Shown: positions 46,409 through 55,036, counted from the first letter of the stretch. The stretch is DNA of 64,000 bases from an uncultured Parabacteroides sp. (GCA_934725305.1 CAKVBA010000005.1:29564-93563); one strand, 5' to 3'. Numbers and translations are program-made. The notes: generated by a model from the letters alone, not told the origin.

Positions 46409-48097
46409 ATGGCAGACGATAAAAAGATCATTTTCTCTATGGTTGGGGTTAGTAAAATTTTCCCTCCGCAGAAACAGGTATTGAAAAACATTTATCTTTC
46501 TTTCTTTTATGGAGCCAAAATCGGCATCATTGGTCTAAACGGATCTGGTAAGTCTACCTTGTTAAAAATCATAGCCGGCATTGATAAGGATTATCAGGGA
46601 GAAGTGGTGTTCTCTCCGGGATATTCTGTTGGCTACTTGGAACAAGACCCAAAATTGGAAGCAGGCAAAACGGTTAAAGAGATCGTTCAAGAGGGCGTAC
46701 AAGAGATTGTTGACATCTTAAAGGAATATGAAGAGGTTAACGAACGCTTTGGCGATCCGGAAGTGCTGGAAGATCCGGACAAGATGGATGCTTTGATTGC
46801 TCGACAGGCCGAATTGCAAGATAAAATAGATGCAACAGATGCATGGAATTTAGACACAAAGTTGGAACGTGCCATGGATGCACTGAGACTTCCACCGGAA
46901 GATCAAGTTGTGGACACGCTGTCTGGTGGTGAACGCAGACGTGTTGCTTTGTGCCGTCTATTGCTACAGCAGCCCGATGTATTGTTGCTCGATGAGCCGA
47001 CCAACCATTTGGATGCGGAATCTATCGACTGGTTGGAACAGCATCTTCAGCAGTATGCCGGCACGGTTATCTGTATCACGCACGACCGTTACTTCCTCGA
47101 CCATGTGGCCGGATGGATTCTTGAGCTGGATCGTGGCGAAGGTATTCCTTGGAAGGGTAACTACTCTTCTTGGCTGGATCAGAAGACGAAACGCATGGCG
47201 CAAGAGGAGAAACAGGCCAGCAAACGCCGCAAGACTTTGGAACGTGAGCTGGAATGGATCAACATGGCACCCAAGGCTCGCCAGGCAAAGGGTAAGGCTC
47301 GTCTGAACTCATACGAAAAGTTGCTGAATGAGGATCAGAAAGAGAGAGAAGCCAAGCTGGAAATCTTTATTCCGAATGGTCCGCGATTGGGTAATAAGGT
47401 GATCGAAGCGCAGCATGTAGCGAAAGCATTTGGCGACAAGTTGCTGTTTGACGATTTGAACTTCATGCTTCCTCCTAACGGTATCGTGGGTGTTATCGGT
47501 CCGAACGGCGCCGGTAAGACTACTCTGTTTAAGATGATTATGGGTATGGAGAGCATCGATAAAGGCACATTCGAAGTGGGTGAAACCGTCAAGGTAGGTT
47601 ATGCCGACCAAACGCACAAAGACATTGATCCGCAAAAGACCGTTTATCAGGTTGTATCCGGCGGACAGGAGTTTATCCGCGTAGGTGGCAAGGAGATCAA
47701 CTCTCGTGCTTATCTGTCTAAGTTCAACTTTGCGGGTGCCGATCAGGAGAAATTGTGTAGCGTATTGTCCGGTGGTGAACGTAACCGATTACATCTGGCT
47801 TTGACATTGAAGGCAGAAGCAAACGTGCTGTTGCTCGACGAACCGACCAACGACATTGACGTAAACACCTTGCGTGCTTTGGAAGAAGGTTTGGAAAACT
47901 TTGCCGGATGTGCCGTTGTTGTTTCGCACGACCGCTGGTTCCTCGACCGTATCTGTACACACATCCTCTCTTTTGAAGGCGATTCAAACGTGGTCTTCTA
48001 CGAAGGAAGCTATTCCGAATATGAAGAATACAAGCGCAAACAGCTGGGTGATGTAGAGCCGAAACGTGTACGCTATCGCAAGTTGATTGCTGATTGA
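46409..48097 (+). CDS. ettA: ABC-F protein EttA, translational throttle ATPase
   Basis: A 562-residue soluble protein with two ABC ATPase domains and no membrane part. EttA-type proteins bind the ribosomal E site and gate elongation according to the ATP/ADP ratio. Walker A motifs GLNGSGKST and GPNGAGKTT, signatures LSGGERRRVALCRLL and LSGGERNRLHLALTL, and Walker B VLLLDEPTNHLD and VLLLDEPTNDID are all intact. The inter-domain linker (WINMAPKARQAKGKARLNSYEKL) is the diagnostic P-site tRNA-interaction motif. The start at 46409 (MADDKKIIFSMVGVSK) is fixed by the promoter at 46369. A strong hairpin at 48124 follows. Confidence 0.96.
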   Translation: MADDKKIIFSMVGVSKIFPPQKQVLKNIYLSFFYGAKIGIIGLNGSGKSTLLKIIAGIDKDYQGEVVFSPGYSVGYLEQDPKLEAGKTVKEIVQEGVQEIVDILKEYEEVNERFGDPEVLEDPDKMDALIARQAELQDKIDATDAWNLDTKLERAMDALRLPPEDQVVDTLSGGERRRVALCRLLLQQPDVLLLDEPTNHLDAESIDWLEQHLQQYAGTVICITHDRYFLDHVAGWILELDRGEGIPWKGNYSSWLDQKTKRMAQEEKQASKRRKTLERELEWINMAPKARQAKGKARLNSYEKLLNEDQKEREAKLEIFIPNGPRLGNKVIEAQHVAKAFGDKLLFDDLNFMLPPNGIVGVIGPNGAGKTTLFKMIMGMESIDKGTFEVGETVKVGYADQTHKDIDPQKTVYQVVSGGQEFIRVGGKEINSRAYLSKFNFAGADQEKLCSVLSGGERNRLHLALTLKAEANVLLLDEPTNDIDVNTLRALEEGLENFAGCAVVVSHDRWFLDRICTHILSFEGDSNVVFYEGSYSEYEEYKRKQLGDVEPKRVRYRKLIAD

Positions 48098-48123
48098 TTG
48101 AAGGTTAATTAGAACATACTTCA

Positions 48124-48163
48124 AAGGGGCTGTATCAAAAACGATTGTTTGATACAGCCCCTT
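48124..48163 (+). terminator. Strong hairpin after ettA (GGCTGTATCAAA family)
   Basis: Sixteen perfect base pairs (48124-48139 with 48148-48163) with an 8-base loop. The core GGCTGTATCAAA recurs in other terminators at 56055, 59969 and 62378. The following 48176-48295 shows only a weak inverted pair (AACGGAC facing GTCCGTT, 48182-48235). Confidence 0.85.
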
Positions 48164-48404
48164 GCTTATTGTCACAAAAAAAGAACGGACTAAACATATT
48201 AATAGTATGGGCTCATGAACCTTATGTCCGTTTTTTGAGTACACGTTAATCTATGTTGATATACTATGAACCGGCTCTTCCTGCATAAATAAAAATGTCC
48301 ACAAACTATGTTACACAACATGTTTTGCTTAAATATAGTTAATTCCATGTATTTTCCAAGCCAAATAGTATGCTACATAACATAAAATGTCTATATTTGC
48401 ACTG

Positions 48405-48476
48405 TGTTTTTCATGGTATTAGATTTAAGGTTAACAATGGAGATTGGCTGTCCGTGATGGATAGCCTTTTTTGTTT
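48405..48476 (+). ncRNA. Paralogous small RNA, copy B
   Basis: The -7 box TATATTTG is at 48392-48399. The terminator is GGCTGTCC (48446-48453) pairing with GGATAGCC (48459-48466), then TTTTTTG. The upstream sites ATGTTACACAACAT (48308-48321) and ATGCTACATAACAT (48370-48383) are conserved across copies. With copy C it is nearly identical over the whole ~180-bp unit (about 48296-48476). Confidence 0.82.
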
Positions 48477-48752
48477 TTATACGGGTCCTTTTCTTGGGCT
48501 TAAACCCAAATCGGTCATTAGGGCTTGCTTGTATTTTGTCTTTTTAGAAGAGTGGATTTTGTTTGGCTTTTAATGAGTAATAGCGAGTTATTGCAAATTA
48601 AAAACAGGCAAAAGACGCCTTATAAAAAACAAAAGACTGCAAGCAGTTCTAAAAATATACATCAAACGGCCTAATGACCGTTTTGGGTTAAATAGGAAAA
48701 AGGATGGAACTATTATTTCCGGATGAAAAGTTGAGATAAATAATGCTTTTTT

Positions 48753-48766
48753 GTATGTTTGCATAC
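48753..48766 (+). promoter_or_regulatory. Promoter and palindrome of the DUF4160-DUF2442 pair
   Basis: The -7 box TATGTTTG (48754-48761) overlaps the inverted repeat GTATG-TTTG-CATAC (48753-48766), 30 bp before the DUF4160 start. Such overlap would suit autoregulation. The gap 48500-48750 shows nothing else. Confidence 0.6.
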
Positions 48767-48795
48767 ATACCATTTTATTAAAAAGAAAGAAATAG

Positions 48796-49047
48796 ATGAG
48801 TCCAAAATTCTTATGTGAGAACGGATATATCTTTAAAATCTATTCCAACGAGGAAGAAAGAGTGCATATCCATGTTGTAAAAGCAGAAAAAGAAGCGAAG
48901 TTTTGGCTTGAGCCGAACATCGAATTGGCAGAGAACTTTGGCTTCAACAGTAAAGAAATTAAAGTAATAACTCAAATGATAGATACATATGGAGACGAAT
49001 TTAGACAAAAATATAAACAGTACATCAGTAAGCGTATTAATGATTAA
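48796..49047 (+). CDS. DUF4160 protein
   Basis: An 83-residue protein with the DUF4160 pattern: an opening PKFL..NGY.F.IYSNEE..HIHV, then KAEKEAKFWLEPNIELAENFGFNSKEIKVITQMI. The HIHV and the WLEP stretch are family marks. In many genomes DUF4160 genes lie directly before DUF2442 genes, and the pair has been suspected to be a toxin-antitoxin-like module; biochemical roles are not established. It overlaps the DUF2442 ORF by 59 bp and has its own promoter. The pair is enclosed by small-RNA copies B and C. Confidence 0.85.
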   Translation: MSPKFLCENGYIFKIYSNEEERVHIHVVKAEKEAKFWLEPNIELAENFGFNSKEIKVITQMIDTYGDEFRQKYKQYISKRIND

Positions 49048-49270
49048 TTCACAAGGCATGATGCTCTCTGTGTTAGGACAGGATTATTTTGTATCGTATA
49101 ATCGTGTTCCCTGGCTGAAAGATGCTCGTGTTAGTAGTGTGCTAAATGTTCGCATGAGTGGTTTGAGGGCTATTGAATGGCCGGAATTGGACATTGACCT
49201 TGAAATAGAGAGTCTGAAACATCCGGAACGTTATCCGTTAATTATGAAACGTAATCCTATGGATATATAA
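48989..49270 (+). CDS. DUF2442 protein
   Basis: A 93-residue protein of the DUF2442 family (SVSVLMINSQGMMLSVLGQDYFVSYNRVPWLKDARVSSVLNVRMSGLRAIEWPELDIDLEIESL). The YNRVPW and the final WPELDIDL are recognisable family blocks. The start at 48989 gives a 59-bp overlap with DUF4160; an alternative ATG at 49040 overlaps its stop as ATGATTAA and would drop 17 residues, including conserved-looking ones. It is co-transcribed with DUF4160. A partner or antitoxin role is only inferred from the arrangement. Confidence 0.82.
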   Translation: METNLDKNINSTSVSVLMINSQGMMLSVLGQDYFVSYNRVPWLKDARVSSVLNVRMSGLRAIEWPELDIDLEIESLKHPERYPLIMKRNPMDI

Positions 49271-49411
49271 TAAAAGTTATCTATCTTTTATAAAAACGAT
49301 TATGTCCACAAACTATGTTACACAACATGTTTTGCTTAAATATAGTTAATACTATGTATTTTCCAAGCCAAATAGTATGCTACATAACATAAAATGTCTA
49401 TATTTGCACTG

Positions 49412-49483
49412 TGTTTTTCATGGTATTAGATTTAAGGTTAACAATGGAGATTGGCTGTCCGTGATGGATAGCCTTTTTTGTTT
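49412..49483 (+). ncRNA. Paralogous small RNA, copy C
   Basis: The -7 box TATATTTG is at 49399-49406. The terminator is GGCTGTCC (49453-49460) pairing with GGATAGCC (49466-49473), then TTTTTTG. The unit starts near 49303 and is almost identical to copy B, 1,007 bp away in the same orientation. Confidence 0.82.
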
Positions 49484-49566
49484 CTATACGGGTCCTTTTC
49501 TTGAGCTTAAACTCAACGTTTTCACCGGTTGTCTCAACATATTTCCTATAGCCACCGGAAAGATAG

Positions 49567-49909
49567 TTATTGTATTTTTATCCGGATTATTAGTTACTGA
49601 AAGCGGTAACGGATTCGGCAGAATCGACGGGCGATTTCGCCGGCCGAGACAGACGAATCTGTCTCGGCCCAAACACCCTGAAAAAAGGGGTTATAGCCTA
49701 TCTTTCAATAATCTATAGCGTTTTCGGAAAAAGGGTATAGACTTTTTCAAAAAAGGGTAGGGACTTTTTTGAAAATGGGTAGGCACTCCGCTCGGACGGA
49801 ATAACTACTCCGTCGGAAAGGAGTAGTTACCCAATTTCCGGAAATAGCTTACTCCTTTTTGATAGGATTAGTAGCCTCTTGCCCGCCTGTTAGCTTATTG
49901 TATTTTTAT
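49567..49909 (+). repeat. 343-bp dispersed element, copy 2
   Basis: Exact terminal direct repeats TTATTGTATTTTTAT at 49567-49581 and 49895-49909. Inside are a perfect 12-bp hairpin (GGCCGAGACAGA facing TCTGTCTCGGCC, 49641-49668), the 22-bp motif ladder (GGGTATAGACTTTTT, GGGTAGGGACTTTTT, GGGTAGGCACTCCG), and a perfect 10-bp hairpin TAACTACTCC facing GGAGTAGTTA near 49805-49833. The rest of 49910-50127 holds no supported gene. Confidence 0.85.
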
Positions 49910-50127
49910 GGATGATAACTATGCCTTCAACGTAGAGCCATTGCAACCTGCTCAAAACAAGTACCAACAAGAAGGTTTACAAACATAGAATACAAATTTT
50001 AGTAAAACAATGAAATATATAAAATACTTGAAAATGAAATGTCATAATGCAAAAAATAACTAAAAAAGAAGGAGGTGACAAAAAAAGTAGTATATTGATT
50101 TAGGTCTAACATAATCCCCACTTCAAT

Positions 50128-51252
50128 ATGAAAACATCTATAATTCTACTCAGCTTGATGCTTCTCACACCATCGTGTGGCAACAAACCGCAAGAGGTCA
50201 ACTATAGTAGAAGCATTGACATCGAGACGATACAGGAAAGAGTATTCGACGATTTGGTTGAAGAGATCCACTGCATTCCCCTACACAAATCGTCAAATGC
50301 ATTTGGCGATTGCTGGAAATTCATTGCCTATAAGAACTATCTCTACATCTATTCTTTGTCCGATTTCGCTGTATTTATCTATAGCAATGAGGGGCAATTG
50401 ATACGGAAAATTGATAGTCGCGGAAAAGGAAAAATAGAAACACCTACAGACATTGCCATAAACAGAGCTGATGATGAATTGTGGATTTGCGACTCCCAAA
50501 CTACCGTCAACCGGTATAGCCTGGATGGTCAGTTTATTGAAAGCAAACAGACTCCGACACCCTGCATAAAGCTGGCCTTTACTGATAACAACACTATGGT
50601 TGTCTATGAAGGAGTGTTTGATAAAAACAGTGACCATCTGTTCCACGCTTACACCAACCACTGGGAGGACAAAGGAACGTTTGTAAACAAAGGAAAAATG
50701 ACAAACACACCCACATCCTATTCACCCAGTTTATTCGCTCAAGATTGGCAGACAAACACAACGTATGCCATCCTGAAAGAAAAAAGCACCATCTACAGAT
50801 GGGAAGCAGCTGGATTGATTCCCTATATCTATCTGGATTTCAAGGGTAACTTTTTGACAGAAGAGAAATATCCGGAAAAGGGATTCTCCGATAAAGAATT
50901 TGCTAACATCATCAACGAAAACAGATATACCTACGATATACATGAGTTTCAGTCTGTAGCAAACCGGATGCTCTTTCATACGAAAGGTAAAAACTCCATG
51001 TATTACCTGATAGACTGTGCACAAGATAAAGACTATAAATTCCCTACTCTGTTTGATGATTACGAACCCGACATGGTTAATCCGGTGGCAGGTAGCAGTG
51101 AGCAATATCTCTATCTTGTTCAAAAAAAGGAGACGCTGGTTGAGCACTACGAAAAGAACAAATGCAGTTACGAATCGATCCAATCCATTCTCTCTTCGCC
51201 CGAAGAATTAGACGGCGTGGTGATTTGCATCAAATTAAAATTAGATAAATAG
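50128..51252 (+). CDS. Six-bladed beta-propeller lipoprotein
   Basis: A 374-residue lipoprotein (signal ending TPSC, Cys17) of the Bacteroidales six-bladed beta-propeller family. Blade-like strands recur: WKFIAYKNYLYIYSLSDFAVFIYSNEGQLIRKIDSRGKGKIETPTDIAINRADDELWICDSQTTVNRYSLDGQFIES. Proteins of this group are abundant surface or periplasmic lipoproteins of unknown ligand. It forms an operon with the next propeller gene, 14 bp downstream and preceded by a strong AGGAGG. Confidence 0.85.
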   Translation: MKTSIILLSLMLLTPSCGNKPQEVNYSRSIDIETIQERVFDDLVEEIHCIPLHKSSNAFGDCWKFIAYKNYLYIYSLSDFAVFIYSNEGQLIRKIDSRGKGKIETPTDIAINRADDELWICDSQTTVNRYSLDGQFIESKQTPTPCIKLAFTDNNTMVVYEGVFDKNSDHLFHAYTNHWEDKGTFVNKGKMTNTPTSYSPSLFAQDWQTNTTYAILKEKSTIYRWEAAGLIPYIYLDFKGNFLTEEKYPEKGFSDKEFANIINENRYTYDIHEFQSVANRMLFHTKGKNSMYYLIDCAQDKDYKFPTLFDDYEPDMVNPVAGSSEQYLYLVQKKETLVEHYEKNKCSYESIQSILSSPEELDGVVICIKLKLDK

Positions 51253-51266
51253 AAAGGAGGATCATT

Positions 51267-52385
51267 ATGAAACAGATTATTCTTTTATTCATTATCCTAT
51301 TGATGGCGAATGGCTGTCAGCCGAAGCAGGAGGATGCACTGTTCAAAAAGGCAACCTATTCAACAGACAGGTCTTCTACGGTCAACTTATCTCAACTGAT
51401 GACCGAAAATGTGACATTCACACCGTTGGAGACTCGAGACGAATCCATTATAGGCAAGATTAATAAGATCAGGAAAAACAGAGGGCACTTTTATATCTTG
51501 TCCAACGACCAATGGATCCTTCACTTTGATGAAAGAGGCAAGTTTGTCTCCGTGCTAAACAAGCGGGGCGGCGGACCGGACGAATATAGCTACATCAACG
51601 ATTTTGACATCTATACGATAGATGGAAAGGCAGAGATTTGGATAGCAGACAATCAGACAATTAAAATTTACAATACTGAAGACTGGACGTTTCAGAAAAA
51701 ACTTTCTTTTCCACTAATCATCAACAAATTCAGAAGAATCAGCAAGGAAGAGATATTGATCATGAGTGGTCAAAATGAAAAATCTCTGTTTATTGCTAGC
51801 GAAGAGGGTGAAATCAAACAATCTTTTTTAGAGAAAGAGATTCCCTATCTCCTATTTCGGGCTGTTCAATTTAAGCAGGATCAACAGAACTCCTACTACT
51901 TCCAGTTGGGTGTAAGTAATCAGTATGTGGCTTATCATGCAAACACTCACTCCTTTGAATATGGCTCGTTTTTCGGCACAAACAATCTGCTAACAGCTGA
52001 TATGCTGAAGGACTTATTCGATAAGTATGGTCAGAGTTTCATTGCCTACTTTAAAGACTACGATCACATTCAATCCTTTATGAGCGCGAACGGAAACACG
52101 TGGTTTTATATCAAAAGCAGAGGCAAGAATATCCTCACGAAGGTGAACCATGAGCAATCGGTTTCTGCGGAGATAAATCCGAGTGCGACAATCAAAAACG
52201 ATCTGTTCAATGTGGATGAATTTGATTTTCTGACCACATTGGGATTTGGAGAGAGTGATGACGGTCTTCTATTATACATCGATCCCTCTTCGCTACCTGA
52301 TAATGTGAATCAGATAACAACAGCAAAAGGGCAGACAATGCCTGCAACGAAAGAAGACAATCCAATTATCATAGAGTTTTTCTGA
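51267..52385 (+). CDS. Six-bladed beta-propeller lipoprotein, paralogue
   Basis: A 372-residue lipoprotein (signal ending ANGC, Cys17) sharing the layout of the preceding gene. Key segments are MTENVTFTPLETRDESIIGKINKIRKNRGHFYILSNDQWILHFDERGKFVSVLNKRGGGPDEYSYINDFDIYTIDGKAEIWIADNQTIKIYN, a classic propeller pattern with GGGPDEY, a family hallmark. AAAGGAGG lies just before the ATG. The two genes arose by duplication but are clearly diverged, so they may bind different ligands. Small-RNA copy D follows within 150 bp. Confidence 0.87.
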   Translation: MKQIILLFIILLMANGCQPKQEDALFKKATYSTDRSSTVNLSQLMTENVTFTPLETRDESIIGKINKIRKNRGHFYILSNDQWILHFDERGKFVSVLNKRGGGPDEYSYINDFDIYTIDGKAEIWIADNQTIKIYNTEDWTFQKKLSFPLIINKFRRISKEEILIMSGQNEKSLFIASEEGEIKQSFLEKEIPYLLFRAVQFKQDQQNSYYFQLGVSNQYVAYHANTHSFEYGSFFGTNNLLTADMLKDLFDKYGQSFIAYFKDYDHIQSFMSANGNTWFYIKSRGKNILTKVNHEQSVSAEINPSATIKNDLFNVDEFDFLTTLGFGESDDGLLLYIDPSSLPDNVNQITTAKGQTMPATKEDNPIIIEFF

Positions 52386-52526
52386 GTAACCGCTCAAATC
52401 AGGTCAGTCAACTGCCGTGACAAAAAACTATGTTTTACAGCATGCATTGCTTAATTATAGTTAATAGGATGAATTTTCCAAACCAAACAGTATGCTGCAT
52501 AACATAAAGTGTATATATTTGCACTG

Positions 52527-52598
52527 TGTTTTTCATGGTATTAGATTTAAGGTTAACAATTGAGATTGGCTGTCCGCGACGGATGGCCTTTTTTATTT
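52527..52598 (+). ncRNA. Paralogous small RNA, copy D
   Basis: The -7 box TATATTTG is at 52514-52521. The terminator is GGCTGTCC (52568-52575) pairing with GGATGGCC (52581-52588), then TTTTTTA. The change A to G in the right arm keeps pairing as a U-G pair. The upstream operator-like sites are present in a diverged form. Confidence 0.82.
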
Positions 52599-52653
52599 TT
52601 ATACGATAGGATTCGTTTCCTGAATCCAAGAGAAGCCGTCAAAAACAACTGTC

Positions 52654-53838
52654 TCATTCAAACCGCCAGCCCAAACCCAGCATCAAGTTATTGGGATCTT
52701 TAAATTTACTCAACTGATAACCCACATGTAGGAAGAGATTGCGAGTGATTGATGTCTTGAGAGCCAACACTTGATACCAACCTTTTGTGTCCTCTCCTTT
52801 TTGCCAGACATTATAGCCAATACCCAAGTTGACGGCAAAGATGGGCATCACCAATTCTCCCCGGGCAGACAAACCAATGGCGAACTGCTCACGAAAAGGA
52901 GGACGATAAAACTTGGGATTCTCTTTTCCTCCACCCACATAATGAACAGCCACATTGGCACTCTCGTCATACTGCGCATCCAACGACAAGCCGGCACGGA
53001 AAAACCGATTGAAGTTATACATCGGCGTAAAATTAAAGCCAACAATTCCAAATGTACCAGGAATCATAAAACTTTCGTCCTCTGTAATGAACGCTCGCTT
53101 ACGTCCGGCTCCATAAACGACAACATCATAACTAAAATGGGGCTTAAAATCAGAGGTATAGGCAAAAGCAGATGCTCCTCGTTTGGGTTCTCCCGAGCCC
53201 AAGACATAGACAACGCCAACTCTACCGCCCACCAGATTCACTCCTAAGTTGGGATAACCGGTATTTCCATTGGAATAATGAGTCAAGTCAACTCCGGCTG
53301 TCAGATTCCATTGAGGTGTCATCTGCCAATTCAACAAAAAGCCCAGATTGATGTAGGCATTAATCTTGGAACCAACCACATAATTATTGGGATTATCCAT
53401 GTTGTTATACTTCTTCCAACCAAAAGAGGCACCAAAATTCCATTCATAGTCCAATGATAACACAGAGGCAAGAGTTGCTATGCGCGATCCTTGAAAGGCA
53501 TAAACAGCCACTGGCGAACCAATCTCTTTGTGATTGCCCAAATCGTTATAAGAGACGCCAATACCCTGATAAGTATATGGATACAACAATCCCCATCGTG
53601 AATTCCCGGCAAACTGAAAGCTGTATTTCAGATGACCGGAATAGCCAAATCGGATAGGTTTTTCTAAACAGTTTTCACCTCTGAAGAACGACTCATCTTG
53701 AACAATGTAAGAGGGACGGAAATCCATCCCAAACCGATGAATAAGCTTCAGTGAGTCGGTCTGCTCTCCGCGAGCGACCTGCGGCATACACAGCCATAAA
53801 GAAAGGGCTGACAGTAAAAAAGGCACTATCTTCATCAT
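52654..53838 (-). CDS. PagL-like acyloxyacyl hydrolase / lipid A deacylase-related protein
   Basis: A 394-residue outer-membrane protein with a signal peptide (cleavage near VARG-EQ) and a C-terminal beta-barrel ending in LGWRFE. The segment DLTHYSNGNTGYPNLGVN fits the PagL catalytic region, where a His and Ser two apart act on the 3-O-acyl chain of lipid A. It is longer than classical PagL (~150-170 residues), as in other Bacteroidales homologues. The gene overlaps the upstream lipoprotein gene by 4 bp, so they are translated together. Lipid A remodelling is the likely role but is inferred. Confidence 0.78.
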   Translation of the reverse strand: MMKIVPFLLSALSLWLCMPQVARGEQTDSLKLIHRFGMDFRPSYIVQDESFFRGENCLEKPIRFGYSGHLKYSFQFAGNSRWGLLYPYTYQGIGVSYNDLGNHKEIGSPVAVYAFQGSRIATLASVLSLDYEWNFGASFGWKKYNNMDNPNNYVVGSKINAYINLGFLLNWQMTPQWNLTAGVDLTHYSNGNTGYPNLGVNLVGGRVGVVYVLGSGEPKRGASAFAYTSDFKPHFSYDVVVYGAGRKRAFITEDESFMIPGTFGIVGFNFTPMYNFNRFFRAGLSLDAQYDESANVAVHYVGGGKENPKFYRPPFREQFAIGLSARGELVMPIFAVNLGIGYNVWQKGEDTKGWYQVLALKTSITRNLFLHVGYQLSKFKDPNNLMLGLGWRFE

Positions 53839-54833
53839 TTAGCCTCCTGCTTTTGGGTAAATATAGATAATCTGAGAGGGGTTTCTTGCTCAAGAATTCC
53901 CCAAAACACACGCTTCTTGCCGTTGTCTCTGTTGTGGACATGAATCTCGCAATCATTGATTGTCTTTTCATAATCGACCTGTTTATACACAACAAATGTT
54001 CCGGGACCTTGAACAACCACCGAATCTCTCTGATCGGCATTGGGCAAGACAAAGCTTTGCGGCTCATCGGTCAAAAGAGCCTTGTCGCCCTTCATCTCAA
54101 AGCCAAATCCGTTTGGGCGCAATGTGGGAATCTCCACTTCAATAGCTGTGTCGAACAGATGAAGAGGCGAGAACTGCTCATAAGAAGTCTGTCCCTCCTT
54201 CCACAAGAAGAATCCGGAAAACCGGACATTCCGAGATTCCATTTTATAGGGATAATATGTAAAATAAGATGTTTTTTCAGAGGGCACAATCACACTCATA
54301 ACTGTGCGCTGCTCTTCTCTTTCCTCCACGCCCCAAGAGTTCAGATTATAGACTATCTGATCCATTTCATAATGGGCCGGATCCAGCGAGACAAGTATCT
54401 GTTGTGTGAGACAGCTCACCTCTTTATGCTGCAAGGTTAAAAAGAGCTTACAATCGGGCAGCAGATTTTCCAGCACCTTTATCTTCAGTCCGGTATCGCT
54501 CGTACGCTCCACATCCAACTGGATAAGCTCCGTGCGAAGTTCTGCTCTTCCCTGGTCGGTCAGTTTGACATCGTCGCTTTTGCCGATATTCACTCCGGCA
54601 GCATCATATATTTTAAAGGAGAAAGATGAAGTACCGACCGGCAATCCGTGACTCAATGTTCCTATTAATATCCACTCTCCATGATCGAAATTGAGCGTGA
54701 TAGCATCATCGGTTCCGCCCAAATGTACTTCTTCAACATCAGAGCGAAAGTCTTTTACAAAGGCCTCTGAATTACAGCTCATCAACAGACCGAACCATGC
54801 CCAAATCAGGCCCAACAGTATCGTCTTCTTCAT
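53835..54833 (-). CDS. Lipoprotein of unknown function coupled to the PagL-like gene
   Basis: A 332-residue predicted lipoprotein (signal ending LLMSC, Cys20). I use the ATG at 54833 (MKKTILLGLIWAW...), because promoter boxes at 54851-54868 lie inside the longer ORF that opens at 54908. The body is beta-rich (DDAITLNFDHGEWILIGTLSHGLPVGTSSFSFKIYDAAG and VVQGPGTFVVYKQVDYE) and resembles Bacteroidales surface lipoproteins of the DUF-only kind. I do not recognise a family with certainty. A 4-bp overlap with the PagL-like gene suggests a joint role at the outer membrane. Confidence 0.7.
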   Translation of the reverse strand: MKKTILLGLIWAWFGLLMSCNSEAFVKDFRSDVEEVHLGGTDDAITLNFDHGEWILIGTLSHGLPVGTSSFSFKIYDAAGVNIGKSDDVKLTDQGRAELRTELIQLDVERTSDTGLKIKVLENLLPDCKLFLTLQHKEVSCLTQQILVSLDPAHYEMDQIVYNLNSWGVEEREEQRTVMSVIVPSEKTSYFTYYPYKMESRNVRFSGFFLWKEGQTSYEQFSPLHLFDTAIEVEIPTLRPNGFGFEMKGDKALLTDEPQSFVLPNADQRDSVVVQGPGTFVVYKQVDYEKTINDCEIHVHNRDNGKKRVFWGILEQETPLRLSIFTQKQEAK

Positions 54834-54850
54834 CTTGACTAAATTTTCGG

Positions 54851-54868
54851 CAAATATAGTCAAATATA
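54851..54868 (-). promoter_or_regulatory. Twin -7 elements of the lipoprotein-PagL operon
   Basis: TATATTTG occurs twice on the minus strand, at 54861-54868 and 54851-54858, 10 bp apart. Either may serve as the -7 box; two start points are possible. Confidence 0.55.
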
Positions 54869-54929
54869 GAAAACTTGATTCGCTTGTCTCTCTTTTTTTT
54901 GGCTCCACACAAAGAGCTGTTCAAACACC

Positions 54930-55036
54930 GTTTTAATGCCATTTTAATGCTGTTTTAATACTGTTAAAAAAAAGATGCCGACCTTTTTCCAAAAAGGGCG
55001 CACCCTTTTTCAGAAAAGATGCCGACCTTTATCAAA
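54930..55036. repeat. Short tandem unit and dispersed GATGCCGACC repeat
   Basis: Three 11-bp units of the form GTTTTAATGCC (54930-54962) are followed by a copy (54970-55036) of the repeat also at 2198-2267: GATGCCGACCTTTTTCC, a palindrome with AAAAAGGGCGCACCCTTTTT, then GATGCCGACCTTT. Confidence 0.65.

Noticed and set aside
48370-49718. ORFs starting MLHNIKCLYLHCVFHG inside small-RNA copies B and C, and a similar one in copy A.
   Set aside because: The shared translation comes from the conserved promoter and RNA sequence; the ORFs run through the terminator and diverge completely after it.
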